From Asterochloris sp. CNOR1 (taxonomy: Eukaryota; Chlorophyta; Trebouxiophyceae; Trebouxiales; Trebouxiaceae), in the NCBI GenBank assembly GCA_963969365.1, contig OZ017750.1, positions 2,170,001 through 2,234,000 of the forward strand: DNA of 64,000 bases, in the 5' to 3' direction. Shown piece after piece: positions 50,395 through 63,000 of the stretch (its first letter is position 1; the number at the start of each line of letters is the position of its first letter). Below the pieces are notes generated by a model. It was not told the origin of the DNA, did no database searches, and saw nothing but the letters and a program-made list of their open reading frames with translations. The position numbers and the translations under genes were made by a program.

Positions 50395-50559
50395 GAGATC
50401 CAAATTGTCAGGCTGGCTCAGACCTGGCTCCACCAGTGTCATCATCTGCAAGATCTGCCAATTGAGCTGCAGTCGAGAAAGCTAACGATGCCATGAAGAA
50501 CAGCCCAGGAGCTGTTATGATAGCGAGTCTCACAGACCCACCCTGCCTGCTGCGGTCAT
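50395..50559. promoter_or_regulatory. Shared 165-bp head-to-head promoter region
   Basis: Separates the start codons of the carboxypeptidase (minus) and the phosphatase-like gene (plus). No TATA box is obvious. Confidence 0.45.
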
Positions 50560-53500
50560 ATGTTCGCAAAAGCATCAGCAGTAGTCTGCAGCAGTCAGCA
50601 CTCTTCAGGGCTTGAACAGGTCGCTTTGAGCGGTGCTGCCCATAGGTCTGCACATCCCAGGCAAAGTCCCTATCTGGACTCACTGCAGCCAGTCTACAGA
50701 GCATCACCATATACAGCAGAGGTCCTGCGGGCCCGACAGGCTGCCACAACAGCTCAGATTCTATTTGTGGAGGACGCTGGGCAGTGCAGGTCAGCTTTAC
50801 AACACAGTTCTGCCCGCAAGATCGGGGAGTTCGAAGGACTGCCATCCTGGCTCAGACTTGGTTTATGCTGCAGCATCAAGGACTTGCTGCATCTTTGCAG
50901 CATCTCAACTTCTGCTGGCCTGCTGCTGCAGGGCCGTTCTGGCAGCCTCCCTCTTTGATGCCCTGGCCAGCCTGGCAGGGCTTCAGGGGCTGGTCAGATC
51001 TGACTTTGCCTCAATCGGGCCACCAGTAGCAGAAGGGTGGCATGACCCTCGAGTGCAGTGGGTGCTGCTTGAGCTGTCAGAAGACCTCAAGATGCTCCAC
51101 TTGCGATCATATGCAGACTGCCTGCTATGTCCAGCCAGCCACCATAAGCTGCCAGGCCTTGCCTGATGCTGCGTGCTGCCAACATGCCTGAATCATTCTG
51201 CAGGTCAGCAGCAGATATTGCTGGCTTGCAGCTCAAGCCCCAGCACCTGCGCTGCTTTGATGAGCATGTCGACATCGTCCACTGCGATCTGGTGTTGGTT
51301 ATGGACAGGCCAGACTTGACAGATGTGAGTGCCATGCAATATTCCCCCATGTGGCGCCCTCACTACTTGAGCAAGCACTGCTAGTTGGTTCCATCTACAC
51401 TTGCAAAGGCAGGGCATCGGGTGTGGTGTCCTCCACCTGCAGGTCCTGCGCGAGGTCTCTGTGTTTGACGCAATCAACCCTGAGGGCGGATACAGCAACC
51501 GTGTGCGTATGCTGGGCGCCTTCCAGCGCTACCCAGGCGACCCCACTGCCCCTGCAGCCGTCCCCAAAGCAAAAGATGCCGCAGCATGGGCCCTGCCATT
51601 GCACGCCCAGCACAATGCCTCCAGATCAGCCGCGGCCTGGCGCAGCTTCAATGCTGCAGCAGCCGGAGCTGCCTCGGCCATTGCAGCTCCCGGGGGCTGG
51701 CAGGACGAGATTGCTGACCCCTTGTACTTCAATCGCTGGGACATGAGGTGCGCAGGCCCATTGCCAAATGCCCACAGCCAGCTGCTTTTAAAGTGCATTG
51801 CACCTTGAGATCTTGGGACGCGAGGTGGGCATCCTCCCCCTTGTGAGATGCTGGCATGTCTGTGCTCATGTTGACGTGCTCATGTTGATGCTTGAGGTTC
51901 TTCTGTGAGCTTGTGCAACCTCCCCTGGACGTCACACAATGGCTGTGCTGCATGTCTGCATGAGAGTCCCTGCCTATCGAAAAGGTTGCTGGGCTGATTG
52001 CTACAGTGAAGAGCAGGTCGATGGGCTGTGCCCTGCAGGGAAATGGAGGCACTGGCAGGAACCATTGAGGACTTGCGCACTGCCTGCCGTGGCCTGATTC
52101 GCTACCTGCAGCAATTGCGCGACAGGTGATCTGGTTGATGCCTCCTGCAGCCTGACACCCCCACTGCGGCAGCTGGTGCTGTTGGCATGCATGCGGGGCA
52201 GTGCATCTCGCACCTGAGCTGGTGGGGGCTGCTTGAGCTTCGTGACAGCTTGAGCCCAGCTTTCAGGCCTGGGTGATTGACAGCACTGTGGCAGTTGAGG
52301 CACTAACTGGCTTTGCCCACCCTCAGCATGCTGCCACAGCATGATGCATAAGCAGCAGCTGTGGGGCTTCTGTCTGCCCTGTCCTGTGCCGTCCTGCAGC
52401 TGTGCAGGTAGCTCTAGGGGCCCCGTCAAAGGCAGTGACCCTGACAAATAGCTGCCACCAGTAGAGTAGCCTGTACCCGCCCTGAGGCGCTGGCCTCAAC
52501 AGGCAGCTGCCACTTCCCACATGTAGTTGACACTGTCTCCTTGAGCGCCTGATGCCTGCTGCAGGTGTGCTGGCAGCTCCCTGGGGCTGCCAGAGGCATT
52601 GGCGTTGTCTCTACGCAGCCCCATGCCCAGCCTGGACTTCAGCAGCAAGCAGGCCTCCAAGTTGATCACTGCCCCTGCCCAGGGTGGCAAGCGAGCCCCC
52701 CTTTGGAAGGAGGCAGGAAACCTGTTCACGGTCCGCTACGACAAGAGTGGGCGGCGCTGCATCGTCAAGAAGCGCAGCGTGCCCTGGTAGGTGCACAGCC
52801 TGAGCACGCTGCATTGCAAAGGGGTGCAGGTGGTACAGCATCTGCCGCTGCATTGCCCAGAATCGCCACCCGCTGCGCTGGTTGCATAGCCTGAAGTTGC
52901 TGCATTGCAAGGGGTGCAGCGTGCACAGCATGGGTGCTGCACTGTCAAGAACCGCTTAGGTGCAGCTCCTTGCCCGGCGCTGGCTGATGCAGTGGCTTTC
53001 TGAGGTCATCTCACTGAGCCGCCCCTGCTCATTGGCGGCTGACTGCAGTCCACATCACAAGTGTTTGAGGTTCCTGTGTCTGCTATCAGCAGACTGACCG
53101 AGCCCCTGCTCCTGCAGGGCCTACTGGAGGAGCCTGGACAATGTGGACCGCGAGCTTCAGAGGTGGATGGCAGAGCACCCCCAGATGCACCAGCCAGGGC
53201 TGTTCCCTTCCCAGGGGGCCCTGCGCAAGTCAGGGGCTGCTGCCCTGGCTGTGGCGATCATGCAGCACGGCGGCACGGCTGCAGTGGCGTCTGAATTAGA
53301 GTGAGCCGTGCCCCTGCCTCATCCATGCTGAACATGCAGCTCGGCAGCACAACTGCATTGGAGGCCTGCTGTCACCTGTGCCATCGCGCAGCACAGCGGC
53401 ACTGCAGCACCGGCCGCCCAGCTCAAGCGAGCTTGGCCTGTTGCTGCTCGTGGCCAGCGAGGTCGCCCACCTGCAACGGCTGAGGTGGGCCTGCCTGGCG

Positions 53501-54316
53501 ACCAAGCAGCAGGGCCACACGGCGTGGTCAACTGTCCCAGGTGTTTGGCATGCAGTGCAAGGGCTCAGATGAGTGGCCACCGCACCTGAGCTCTTGCACT
53601 GCATGCCATACAGCCCGTCCAGCTGTGAACCCCCACCCCTCCACCCCAGCAGTTCATGTAATTCCCTTGCTCGACCTGCAAGCCCAGGGACAAGAGCAGT
53701 GCAACAATTCTTGCAGCCTCACATGCTGGGCCTCTGCTGCAGTTTGGGCAAGCCTGCCAAGCGACCTCGTGGCTGGTGGCGTCGGCCCGGCAACCTGGAG
53801 ACTGAACTTCAAAAGTATGTTCAGCCTCAGTCTGCCAAGCCCAGCCAGGCAGACACAGCAGCAGTTGCTGGAGCTGCAGGGGGTCTCAGGCACAGCGCCT
53901 CTGCACCTGCTGCCAGGAGGTCTGGTGCGCCGAGCTCCAGTGCCTCAGCAGCAGCTCAGGGGCCTGAGGGGGATGGAAGAGGCGCAATGCCCACTCGCAA
54001 GCAGCTCCTGGATGCCAAGCGGGCAGACATTGTCAAGGCGGTCATGGAGAGCGGCGGCTTTCCTGCGGTTGCGGCGGAGCTGGGCCTGACTTACAAAGCC
54101 AGGTGAGGCACCCACTAAAGATGCATGATTGGTGTAGTAAGCGTTCTGACTGATGGCAAGGCTGTTCAGCAGGCCCTCTGTGGAGTTGTCAAGCTCAGCT
54201 GCTCTTGCACAGGTCTCAGGTATTGCGGCTGGTGTGTCCAACAGTGCTGCGTGCATGTCAACCCTGGACACTTCTGTTCCTGCAGGTCTCGGAGGACCAA
54301 GGACTGCATCATTTGA
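50560..54316 (+). CDS. LMW-phosphatase-like pseudoenzyme fused to W..N..EL / GG..AVA.EL repeats
   Basis: Nine exons (50560-50789, 50932-51075, 51204-51324, 51443-51747, 52039-52125, 52565-52786, 53118-53300, 53743-54102, 54286-54316) join in frame into 560 residues. The N-terminus (MFAKASAVVCSSQHSSG) could be a plastid transit peptide. Residues about 66-200 have the low-molecular-weight tyrosine phosphatase fold: ILFVEDAGQCR where active enzymes have a C-x5-R loop, EGWHDPRVQ, DLVLVMDRPDL and GYSNRVRMLGAF. The nucleophile position is Glu71 (Arg77 is kept), and no D-P-[FY] acid loop is visible, so catalysis is unlikely. A linker and a segment FTVRYDKSGRRCIVKKR follow. Then come two repeats: YWRSLDNVDRELQRWM with LAVAIMQHGGTAAVASELD, and GWWRRPGNLETELQKYV with IVKAVMESGGFPAVAAELGL, separated by a Ser/Ala/Pro-rich linker. 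Similar W-N-EL plus HGG-VA-LG modules occur in plant and algal proteins as far as I recall. Function unknown; a binding or scaffold role is inferred. Confidence 0.82.
52756..52960. repeat. Tandem copies of exon 6 end and intron start in the phosphatase-like gene
   Basis: A unit of about 90 bp starts inside exon 6 (GCTGCATCGTCAAGAAGCGC, 52756) and runs over the 5' splice site. It recurs at 52847 (GCTGCATTGCCCAGAATCGC) and again, partially, at 52936 (GCTGCACTGTCAAGAACCGC). GCTGCATTGCAAAGGGGTGCAG is shared downstream with one base missing in copy 2. The donor GTAGGT of the real site is replaced by GTTGCA in copy 2. Confidence 0.85.
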
Positions 54317-54890
54317 TGCTTTATGGCCTTCCCTTGACAAAGAAAGGGGGCATGCTGTTTCCAGCCTGCTGAGAGATGTGACATGCAGGCAGGTCAGGTC
54401 TCCTGTTCTGTTGCTGGCTGCTTGCACATCAGGTCAAGCAGCAGCAGGAATCTGCAAACATGTTGCATAGCTGCAGGCAGCCCCTCTGCAACAACATTAT
54501 CTGGTGTCAGATGGAAAGGATTTCGGCTCCACCATCCCAACTAGGCAGACGCGCTGCGCACCTCACCCTCTGCAGAAGGCTGCCATGTGATGGGTGCTGC
54601 CTCAGAGAAACCAGCCCAAGATGCACCAGTCAGGCTCGCCTGCCTGATAATGAATCTTCTCAGCCACTCAGGCTGGTTATTGAACATGGTGGTCGTTGAA
54701 CATGGGGCTCTGACGCTGCTCTTTGAGAGGGTCCTGTTGAAAATTGAACTGGCGGTTAACACCCTCACAGCTAGCATTGGATCCCAAGGAGGCCAGACTG
54801 GCACCTTGCAAGAAAGCAAAGAGCCCCTCAGCTGCCGGCTTGCGTCAAAAAAAAGCTGTCCCGTGATTCAAGCAGCAGCCTTGCATACTG
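54317..54890. other. Intergenic stretch between tandem genes
   Basis: Contains the 3' UTR of the phosphatase-like gene and the DHDPS promoter. Open frames here (for example from 54587) have no recognisable content. Confidence 0.4.
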
Positions 54891-56837
54891 ATGGCCGGCA
54901 CCATACTGCAGGGGAGGTTGACCCCTCCCTTGACAGATGGGCGTCTTCTGCACACATGCAGATCCAGCGATAAGCGCAGCAGAGGCCTTCATGTCTGTGC
55001 TACTGTGACTGCACCACAGCGGCTTACAGCAGTGACAGAGAGCGAGCAGCAGGAGGCAGTGGCACAGATAAAGAAGGCTCGCCTGATCACAGCCCTGAAG
55101 ACACCATATCGGGCAGATGGCAAATTTGATTTGAGAGCCTACGATCAGATGCTGCAACACCAGATACGCAATGGAGTGGAGGGCGTCATTGTTGGAGGCA
55201 CAACAGGTGGGATTGCCCTGCTGCAGTCAGTTGCAGCAGATTGAGTGGTATCTGCATGATGCAGCCTCTGCATCAGGGCACACACAGCGACATCCTATGT
55301 CATTTCCCAGCTCAGTAGGTCTGTGGGGTGTTCATCTGCCGGCTCAAGCTCACCTGACCACCTGAATGGTGGCCTCGACTGCAAGCCAGGAGCAGCTAGC
55401 TGTGACAAGCATGCCATGCTGCCATGCTGATGGCCCTTGCTGTGCACACCTGCCCTGCCTTCCCCTTGCAGCTAAATGAACGCTCTGCATGAAGCCTCCA
55501 GGGTTCCGCTGCCCATCTCAGAGGGACTCGGGGCCTCGATGTCACGTATGTCGGTGACATTTCCTGCAGGCGAGGGGCAGCTGATGAGCTGGGATGAGCA
55601 CGTGATGCTGATTGCCCATACAGTCCACACATTTGGGGACCAGCTGCACGTCATTGGCAACACAGGCAGCAACTCCACGCGAGAGGCCCTGCACGCCACA
55701 GAGCAGGGCTTTGCGGTGGGCATGCATGCCGCCCTACAGATCAACCCTTACTATGGGAAGACTTCCCTGGACGGTCTCATGTCGCACTTCACCGCATTGC
55801 TCAACGAGGGGCCTGCCATCATCTACAATGTGCCAGGTGAGGCTGGCATGGCAGAGGGGGGCGCATGGCAAGGGTTGTGCTGGTTGCAGCACCGCGTGTC
55901 TTATATGGCCCTGTCTGCCAGCACCAGGCAGGCCAAGTGCACCAAGTACTTTGTTGATTGTGTGTCGTACAGGGCTGATGTTGCTAAGGCTGCATGACAG
56001 TGCTGCAGGCCTGGACAGGCCGCTTACCTACCTGGCTGCAGTCAGCCAAGCAAGGCCATGTGGCAACTTGGTGGCTTTCTGCACTTGTCTGCAGGTCGGA
56101 CAGGGCAGGACATCCCAGATCATGTCCAGGAGCGCCTGAGCAGCCACCCAAACTTCTTAGGCATCAAGGAGTGCACAGGTCCGGTCTGGCAGCACTGCCG
56201 TGCCTGGCTGCAGTGCTGGTTGTGGTTTGCTAGTGTCGCCGCACAGTGCTGTTGTGTGTGGCACCTGCTGTCTCCCAGGGAGCACCATGCTTGGGCCTCT
56301 GCCAGCCATGAGCCTCTGACACTGCAGCCAGTTTGAAGAGGCACTGCTGCCTTCTGGCACTGGCTGCACACCAGAAGCTGCACGCCAGCAGCCACCACCT
56401 GCACCAGTGCCTCCTCTGCAGGCAACGAGCGCATCAAGGGCCACAGCAGCCAGGGCATCACCTGCTGGAGCGGGAACGATGATGAGGCACATGACGGGCG
56501 CCACCACTTCAACTCTCAGGGAGTCATCTCAGTCACCTCCAATATCATCCCTGGCCTCTACTCTGAGATGATGCGGGCAGAGAATGCAGAGCTCAATCAG
56601 AGCCTGCAGGCACTCATCGCCTGGATGTTTTGCGAGCCCAATCCCATTCCAGTCAACACCGCGCTGGCCATGTGCGGGTTGGTGAAGCCTGTTTTTAGGC
56701 TGCCCTATGTGCCCCTCAACAAGGAGCGGCGGCAAGAGGGTGCCAAGCTGCTGGAAGCGGTGGCTGAGCATATCCCTGGCTGCAAGGAAGTCCGGGCACT
56801 AGAGGATGAAGACTTTGTGCTTTGTGCTCGGTACTAA
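54891..56837 (+). CDS. DAPA: 4-hydroxy-tetrahydrodipicolinate synthase (DHDPS), plastid
   Basis: Condenses pyruvate with aspartate semialdehyde, the first committed step of lysine synthesis, normally in the plastid. Four exons (54891-55206, 55570-55836, 56095-56178, 56422-56837) give 360 residues. The first about 40 residues ([18 protein letters not shown]...HVCATVTA) look like a transit peptide. Active-site features are present: GGTTGEG (Thr104, Thr105), Tyr191 in YNVPGRTG with Arg196, and Schiff-base Lys219 in GIKECTG. The plant-type C-terminal half is clear: [51 protein letters not shown], ending [10 protein letters not shown]. It follows the phosphatase-like gene in the same direction and converges with UTP21, 201 bp between stops. 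Confidence 0.97.
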
Positions 56838-57038
56838 CACCAGTGTTTTCTGAGCTTTTGGAGGCAACTCAAAAGTCAACTGTATGCAGCAATGCCAAAG
56901 TGATAGACGCTTCCCTCTTGTTTTCCAGATTCCCAGTCTGTGTTTGAGTCGAGTTTGCCACACCCTATCAGCAGCTTGTGTGCTGAGCAGAGCATTTTAA
57001 TGAATTGAAATGTTGAAATGCTGGTCTGAAAGTGGCTC

Positions 57039-60000
57039 TCAGGCAGACAGGTTGCCAACAAATCCCACCATGCATCGAACTTTCTGCATCAAGCCATCTA
57101 GCTGCCCCCAGGTGCCCTTGAGGACCTGGAGGAGCTGCTTGCACTTGGCGTGCAGGTGCTGATCTTGCATGAGCGTGCTGCCATGCACCTGCAGCAAAAC
57201 ACGAAGGAGCGCCTGCACAAACTCAAAATTTCTGTTGGCATCAGTCTCGTGAATAATCAAATTCAGAAGAGTCCCAATGTCTGCCAGCTCCTCCTCTGAG
57301 GTCTCGGGTTCCAGAACCTGCAGGCACAGCATGAAGCTGGTGAGGGGGGTTTTGCATGAACATGCCTCAGAAATTGTGTAGTGCGCAGATGGCATTGGCT
57401 ACTTATGCAATGTTTGTGAAGCACACTTGGCTTCACCTGCAGAGCCCTGAGCTCCTGATCAATGGCAGCTGGCACCATAGCCCGCAGCCTGGCCATTAGT
57501 GTGCTGTAGTCTGTGCCCTCCCTAGAGCGCCTCAGGACGCACACAAAGGAGTCCTGTGCATCACCTGCACAGCAAGACAGACGCAGATCTCTTCATGCCC
57601 TGAGAGCAGTCGCAGCTACAACATTCAAGTCAACAGGCCAGCAGTTATGCTTACAGACTGCGCAAGCAGATCATGCAGCACACAACCTGCAACTGGGATT
57701 GCAAGCCAGCCTGCGCACAGCGGGCCTCACCAAGGCCCTGCTTGACACGGCTTTGGGGGACATCTTCAAGCCCTGCCGAAGCATCCTGCTCCCAGGCCGC
57801 GTGCTGGTCGGTGTCAAAGAGGGGGTCCCGATTGAGGCCAGCCACCGTGGGCAGGAAGAAGGGCGCAGCAGCTGGCTTCTTGGCTGGCTGGATTGGCTTG
57901 TTGCGTTCCTGCAGGGTAGAGCTCAGGTGTTACTGGGCTAGCGCTTCTCCAAACCACACCTGACTCAGCTTTTGAGAGGAGAAGGAAGACAGGTTGAGCA
58001 GGGCGCAAGTCACAGCATGTGTCCAGAGCCAAGCCAGACCGTCAACTGCAAGCGCTGCGCAGCACCACTCAGTCCGACGATACTGCAACTTGCGTGCAGC
58101 ATGACGCCCGGCCAGCACGCAGCCAGGCCTCCAGAGTCCACATCAGTGCACAAGCAGCCAGCACCGACCTTGATGGCGTCCAGGTGCACCAGGCTCTGCC
58201 ACTGCGTTCGGGGCAGCATGGACAGCGTCAACAGGTGGGGCTCCAGGGGCTGAGGTGCCCCTGCAGCAAGACTGAGTATTTGCTTTTCATTCTGGCACTC
58301 GGCTGAGTTGGCAGGAGAGCAGACATAATGCACAGTTGTTTGCTTGAGCATATGGGAGTCTTAAAACATGTCATTGGTGTCACACAGACGCTGACCTGCA
58401 GCATCCCGCCCCTCATACCGGCGCCGTTTGCCCTGCTCGCCAGGCTGAGCACCCACTCCGTTTTCAGCTCCCTCCAGGGCTGCTGGCGAGCGCTTCTGGC
58501 CAGCATGGGTCCCTTCATTGCGACCTGGGTGGCTGGTGCCGCTCTTTGCAGCTGCTATGCAGTTAATGCCAATGGCTGGAGCTGCAGGCTCCTCTGCAGC
58601 ACCTCCATCTTCTGCAGGCAACCAGCTTGTGTTGCAGCCAGCATCTGGGTTCAGACTGGCAGGTGGATCAGCAGTGTGCAGGTGCATTGGCTCTGCGACC
58701 CTGAGCTGCTGCTCATCATACAATATATGCGACGGTGGCTACAGAGCAGTGCAGATGCAGCTTGTCTGTACACATGAGCTGGTGGGGCAGCAGCTCTTGC
58801 AGCGCTCAGCCCAGCCCTTTCTGCATCTGGGCTGCCGCTATCTCACCTTCACGAGCGCTGATGGTTGGCAGCTGCGCCCTAACCACCGTGTCTGAGTGTA
58901 CCACGTCATCCCCGCCCCCAAAGGCCTGGCGGTTGCTCCAGAGGTAGATGCCACGCAGGTCAGCGTGGGTCGTGGCCAGCATCTCCATGCCAGGACTTAG
59001 GCTCAGCGACGTCACCGGTTCCCCCAGGTGCACCACCTGGCAGCAGCCAGGCCATCAGGCAGTTGGCAAGCCGCAGAGCCAGGCGATGGGCAGGTGGTGT
59101 GCTCTGCTGCAAAGTGCAGGAGGTGCTGAGGCATGCAGCAGCTCTGTCCGCATGTACTGGGCAGTCAACACAAGGACTTGGGCTGTTGACTTAGGGGCAC
59201 ATGAAATTTTGGTGCGTGCGCAGACACAGTCTTGCAGGGAAGGGCTCCACCTGCAGAGTATGGAGCCAGATTCTCCTGCTGTGCACAGCCTCCCCTTGTG
59301 CAGTTCCCACAAAGAACGAGAGAACGTGATCTGCTGCAGATTGCAACGGGTGGTAAGCTGCGCAGCAGCTCCGTGCAGATGAGCCTGGTGGTGAGCGACT
59401 GCCAAGGCAAGATGGTGCAGCCACAGTTGCACGCTCTCTCCAGGCCTTGCCCACACAGGCGCAGCCTGGTCGATTGCATGCGTGCTCAAGCATAAGGGAT
59501 GCATACAGGCACAGGCATGAGGGAAGCGCCGAAGGCACCTGCAGGGTGCGTGACTCAGGCACGTCCCACACGCGGACGTGCCCATCAGCCATCGCCACCA
59601 TAAGCCAGCGCGAGTCTGAGCTAAGCTGCAGGTCTGTGATGGCTGCCCGGTGCCCCTGAAAGCGGCGCACCAGGCGCGTCGCTTCCATGTCATACCTGCA
59701 GGTGCATGCACCCACACATGCAGCGCACAAGCAGATGCACAGCCATGAGCGCAGGACAGCCTGGCACTGGTGAAGCTCAGCACCTCTCACAAGCGCATCA
59801 CCAGTCAAAGCTGCCAGGGCCCAGTAGAACGCTGAGCTCTACAACAGCCCGGTGCTCTCGTCAGCTCAGGCTGCTAGCAAGCCGCTGAAGAATGCGTGGC
59901 TGCCTTGCACCTTCAATTGACGACACAAGAAGCTCCACTCACATGCGCACAGACAGGTCCTGGCAGGCCACGGCCACCAGGGCTGTGGCCGGCTGGTGCG

Positions 60001-63000
60001 CCAGGTGGGTGACGGGGCTGCCCACGGCGAGGCGCGAGTGCTGCCGGCGCTGGGCAAAGTCCCAGGTGCACAGCTCCCCACCCAGGGACACGCTGACCAG
60101 CAGGCGATTGCAGGAGTCCAGGGACAGGCCCGTGACCGTGGAGGTGTGGGCACTGAGTGGTGGGGTGCCCTTAGCTGCAGGGCTGGGCGTTGGCCTGCAG
60201 CAGCCAGGCCAGCACAACTGCAAGCACTATCTGCCCCCACCAGTTCAGCTGGCGTGGGCCAGCCAGGAGCATGCAGCTGTGGCACAGCTAGGCCAGCCTC
60301 CTTGGCATGCATGCAGCTCTGTCATGCCTCCGTCATCCATGCATGAGATAACCAAGGTGGGGACATGCTGCATGTCCCGCGTGTGGGCATGTCACCATGT
60401 CAGGGTGCAGGACTGCCTCCCTGAGAGTTCCACAGCCATATGCCCAGCCGCTCACCTCCAAAAGGCTCCACGGTGCAGCCCAGACTGCATGTTGTACCGA
60501 TCAATTCTGCCGCTTTCGCTGCCCACAATGCCAAAGTTGCCGCAGCAGCTGATGGCCACAGCGCTGACGGGAGCCAGTGGGGCCTGAGATACCCTTCCCC
60601 TGCTCACATCTGGCTGCAGCATGTTGTCCCCCAAAGTGAAGTGCTGCAGGCGCCAGGTATAGGCCGCTGTGTCCCCACGGTGGGCCGTCAGCACATTGCA
60701 CCAGTCCCGCTCGCGGACCTGTAGGCAGTGGTGCCGATCTGCTACAAGCAAGGGTGAGACGTAGACCTGATGCACCATACGTACTGACGTGCATGCAATG
60801 CCTTGCTGTGCGAGCATGCTGAAGACCGTCTGGTTGTGGCACCACCCCCTGCTGGCACACCAGCATGTGGCAGGGTCCTGTGCCTCTGCCTGCTGCGACA
60901 TGAGCGTGTTTGTCATTGTTGTTGTTGGCAGGCTGTGGGCTGCCCAATGACCTCAAGCCTGCTCCATGCCTTTGCTGTCTGGGCCATGCGCAAGCAGCTG
61001 GCTGCCACTGCAGGCGCCGCTGCAACAATGCCGGTGCAAGGTGCACACCTCACCTCAGTGCCTCAGTGTGATGCAAACCCAACTGGGACAAGCATGCAGG
61101 TGCCCGCTGCAGCAGCAGCCGTGCCCACCTGTCTGCATGCATGGCAAGTGTGCAGCGCTGTGACCCCTGGCAGGCATGCAGGCAGCAACATCAGGCACTA
61201 CCAACTTGGCAGGTCTGCAGCACAGCAAGACCTGCAGCAGTCACTGCCAGCAGCCCTGGCAGGCATGCAGCTCCCACTGCCTCCCGTTGACATGCAGAAC
61301 GCACTTGGCAGGCATGCAGCGCGATGACTTCCGGCAGCTTGAGCTCCTGCTGTGTGATCTTTAGGCGCTTGGCGCGACGCTCCACATGGTGCTGGCTCAG
61401 CTCGGTGCTCTGCTGGTCCTGTATGGAGCTGAACATGCGGAAGGCGCGGTCTGTGCCTGCGGCATTGTTGCATGATGGTATGGTGGATGCCCAGCTGCTC
61501 ACACAAGAGATTGCCATATCAGCTATGCAGAAGTGTGAGATGGTGGTGTTCACAGCGCGTTGTGATCTGGGGGCACACAGCCAGACCTAGCCCAATGCAG
61601 GACACCAAATCGGTCTCTGGAGTGCTGGCTTCTGGCCTGCGCCCACACCAACCAAGAGACGGCAGGCACAGGGCTGCTGAAAATATGTGGCCCAGGCCTT
61701 GTCCAGCACACCAATCTTGGACCTTTGCTGGCCGCATTTGTGCGCGGGAAGGGCAGAAAGCCAGCAGGCATTGGCGCCACTCAGCGATCTGGAGGCATGG
61801 TGCACTTCAGCTTAACAGCGCTCAGCAGGCTGTAACCCCCTGCACATGGGCAGCAACTCATTGTTGTAACTCCATTCCCCAGACCAACAAAGGCGAGGTC
61901 TCATGCACTGCAGTGCTGTTGTACCTGTGGCAGCCCACTCTCAGGCACAGGCAGCCAGCTCACCAGCGCTGAGCAGGCGGTGCCCCTCCCCATAATGCCG
62001 CACAAGGGTGGGCGGCTCGCTGTGTCCGCTGCGGAAGCGCAGCAGCCGTGCACTGTTGTCGGGGGCATCGAACAGCCACTGCTTGAGAGAGTTGTCCTGA
62101 GCAGCGCTCATCAGCAATGGCTCCCCAGGAAAGAAGTGCAGGGCAGTCAGCGGTGCATCGTGCGCGTCCTGCAAGATGTTGCCCAAGAGTTGACATCAGC
62201 AAGTCTACACCTGCGCTTTGCGGGACATGGCAGCATCCGCTCATGCCCCACATGAGAGGACAGCAGCAGGAGGTGCATAAAGACACACTTTGGGAAACTT
62301 CTTGCGCCAACATGAGTTCGAGCAACACCATACTAAAGTAGCACACCATAATTTTGCAAACAGTGAAGTCTCACCCTGATGATGGTGTGCAGGCGGCGCT
62401 CCTCCAGGTTCCACACAGTGATGACACCGGCACCTCCACCGGCTGCCATCAGGGGGATGCCAGTGCCTGAGCATCAGAGAGACAGCAGTTTCGAGCTGGT
62501 GGACTCATTGGCGGGCGTGCTGGCCGCTCAGCAGAGCAGGACAGGATGCCATGCCCACTGCCAGCCTCCAGCTGCCTCATGCCACCCCAGCAGGTCAGGG
62601 CAAAGTGGCCCACTCAAGGTATCACAGTCTGCTGGAAGTGGAGCTGTGGCCTGCCAAGCAGGCTTTGCTCAGTGAATGAGCAGAGCAGGACGCAAGGGCA
62701 GCCAGACATACAAACCTTTACATGCACCCCTGACAGGGGCAAGCAGCCCACCTGTCTTGAATGAAATGGCTGTGCAGGGCTGCTGCACCGCTGCATCTGT
62801 CTTTGGCAGGCTGCTGAAGGCGGTCAGCTCATTGGCCGCCCCCGCGCCAGCAGCATTAACAAAGGATGTCACCTCCTCATCATACTTGAGGTTCAGCAGC
62901 ACAGCACGCCTGCATGATACAGGCATCTGGGTGCACAACATGCAGAGTCTGCCGGATCCCACCATTACCATCACCTCGCTTTTTGACTGCCACACCAGGC

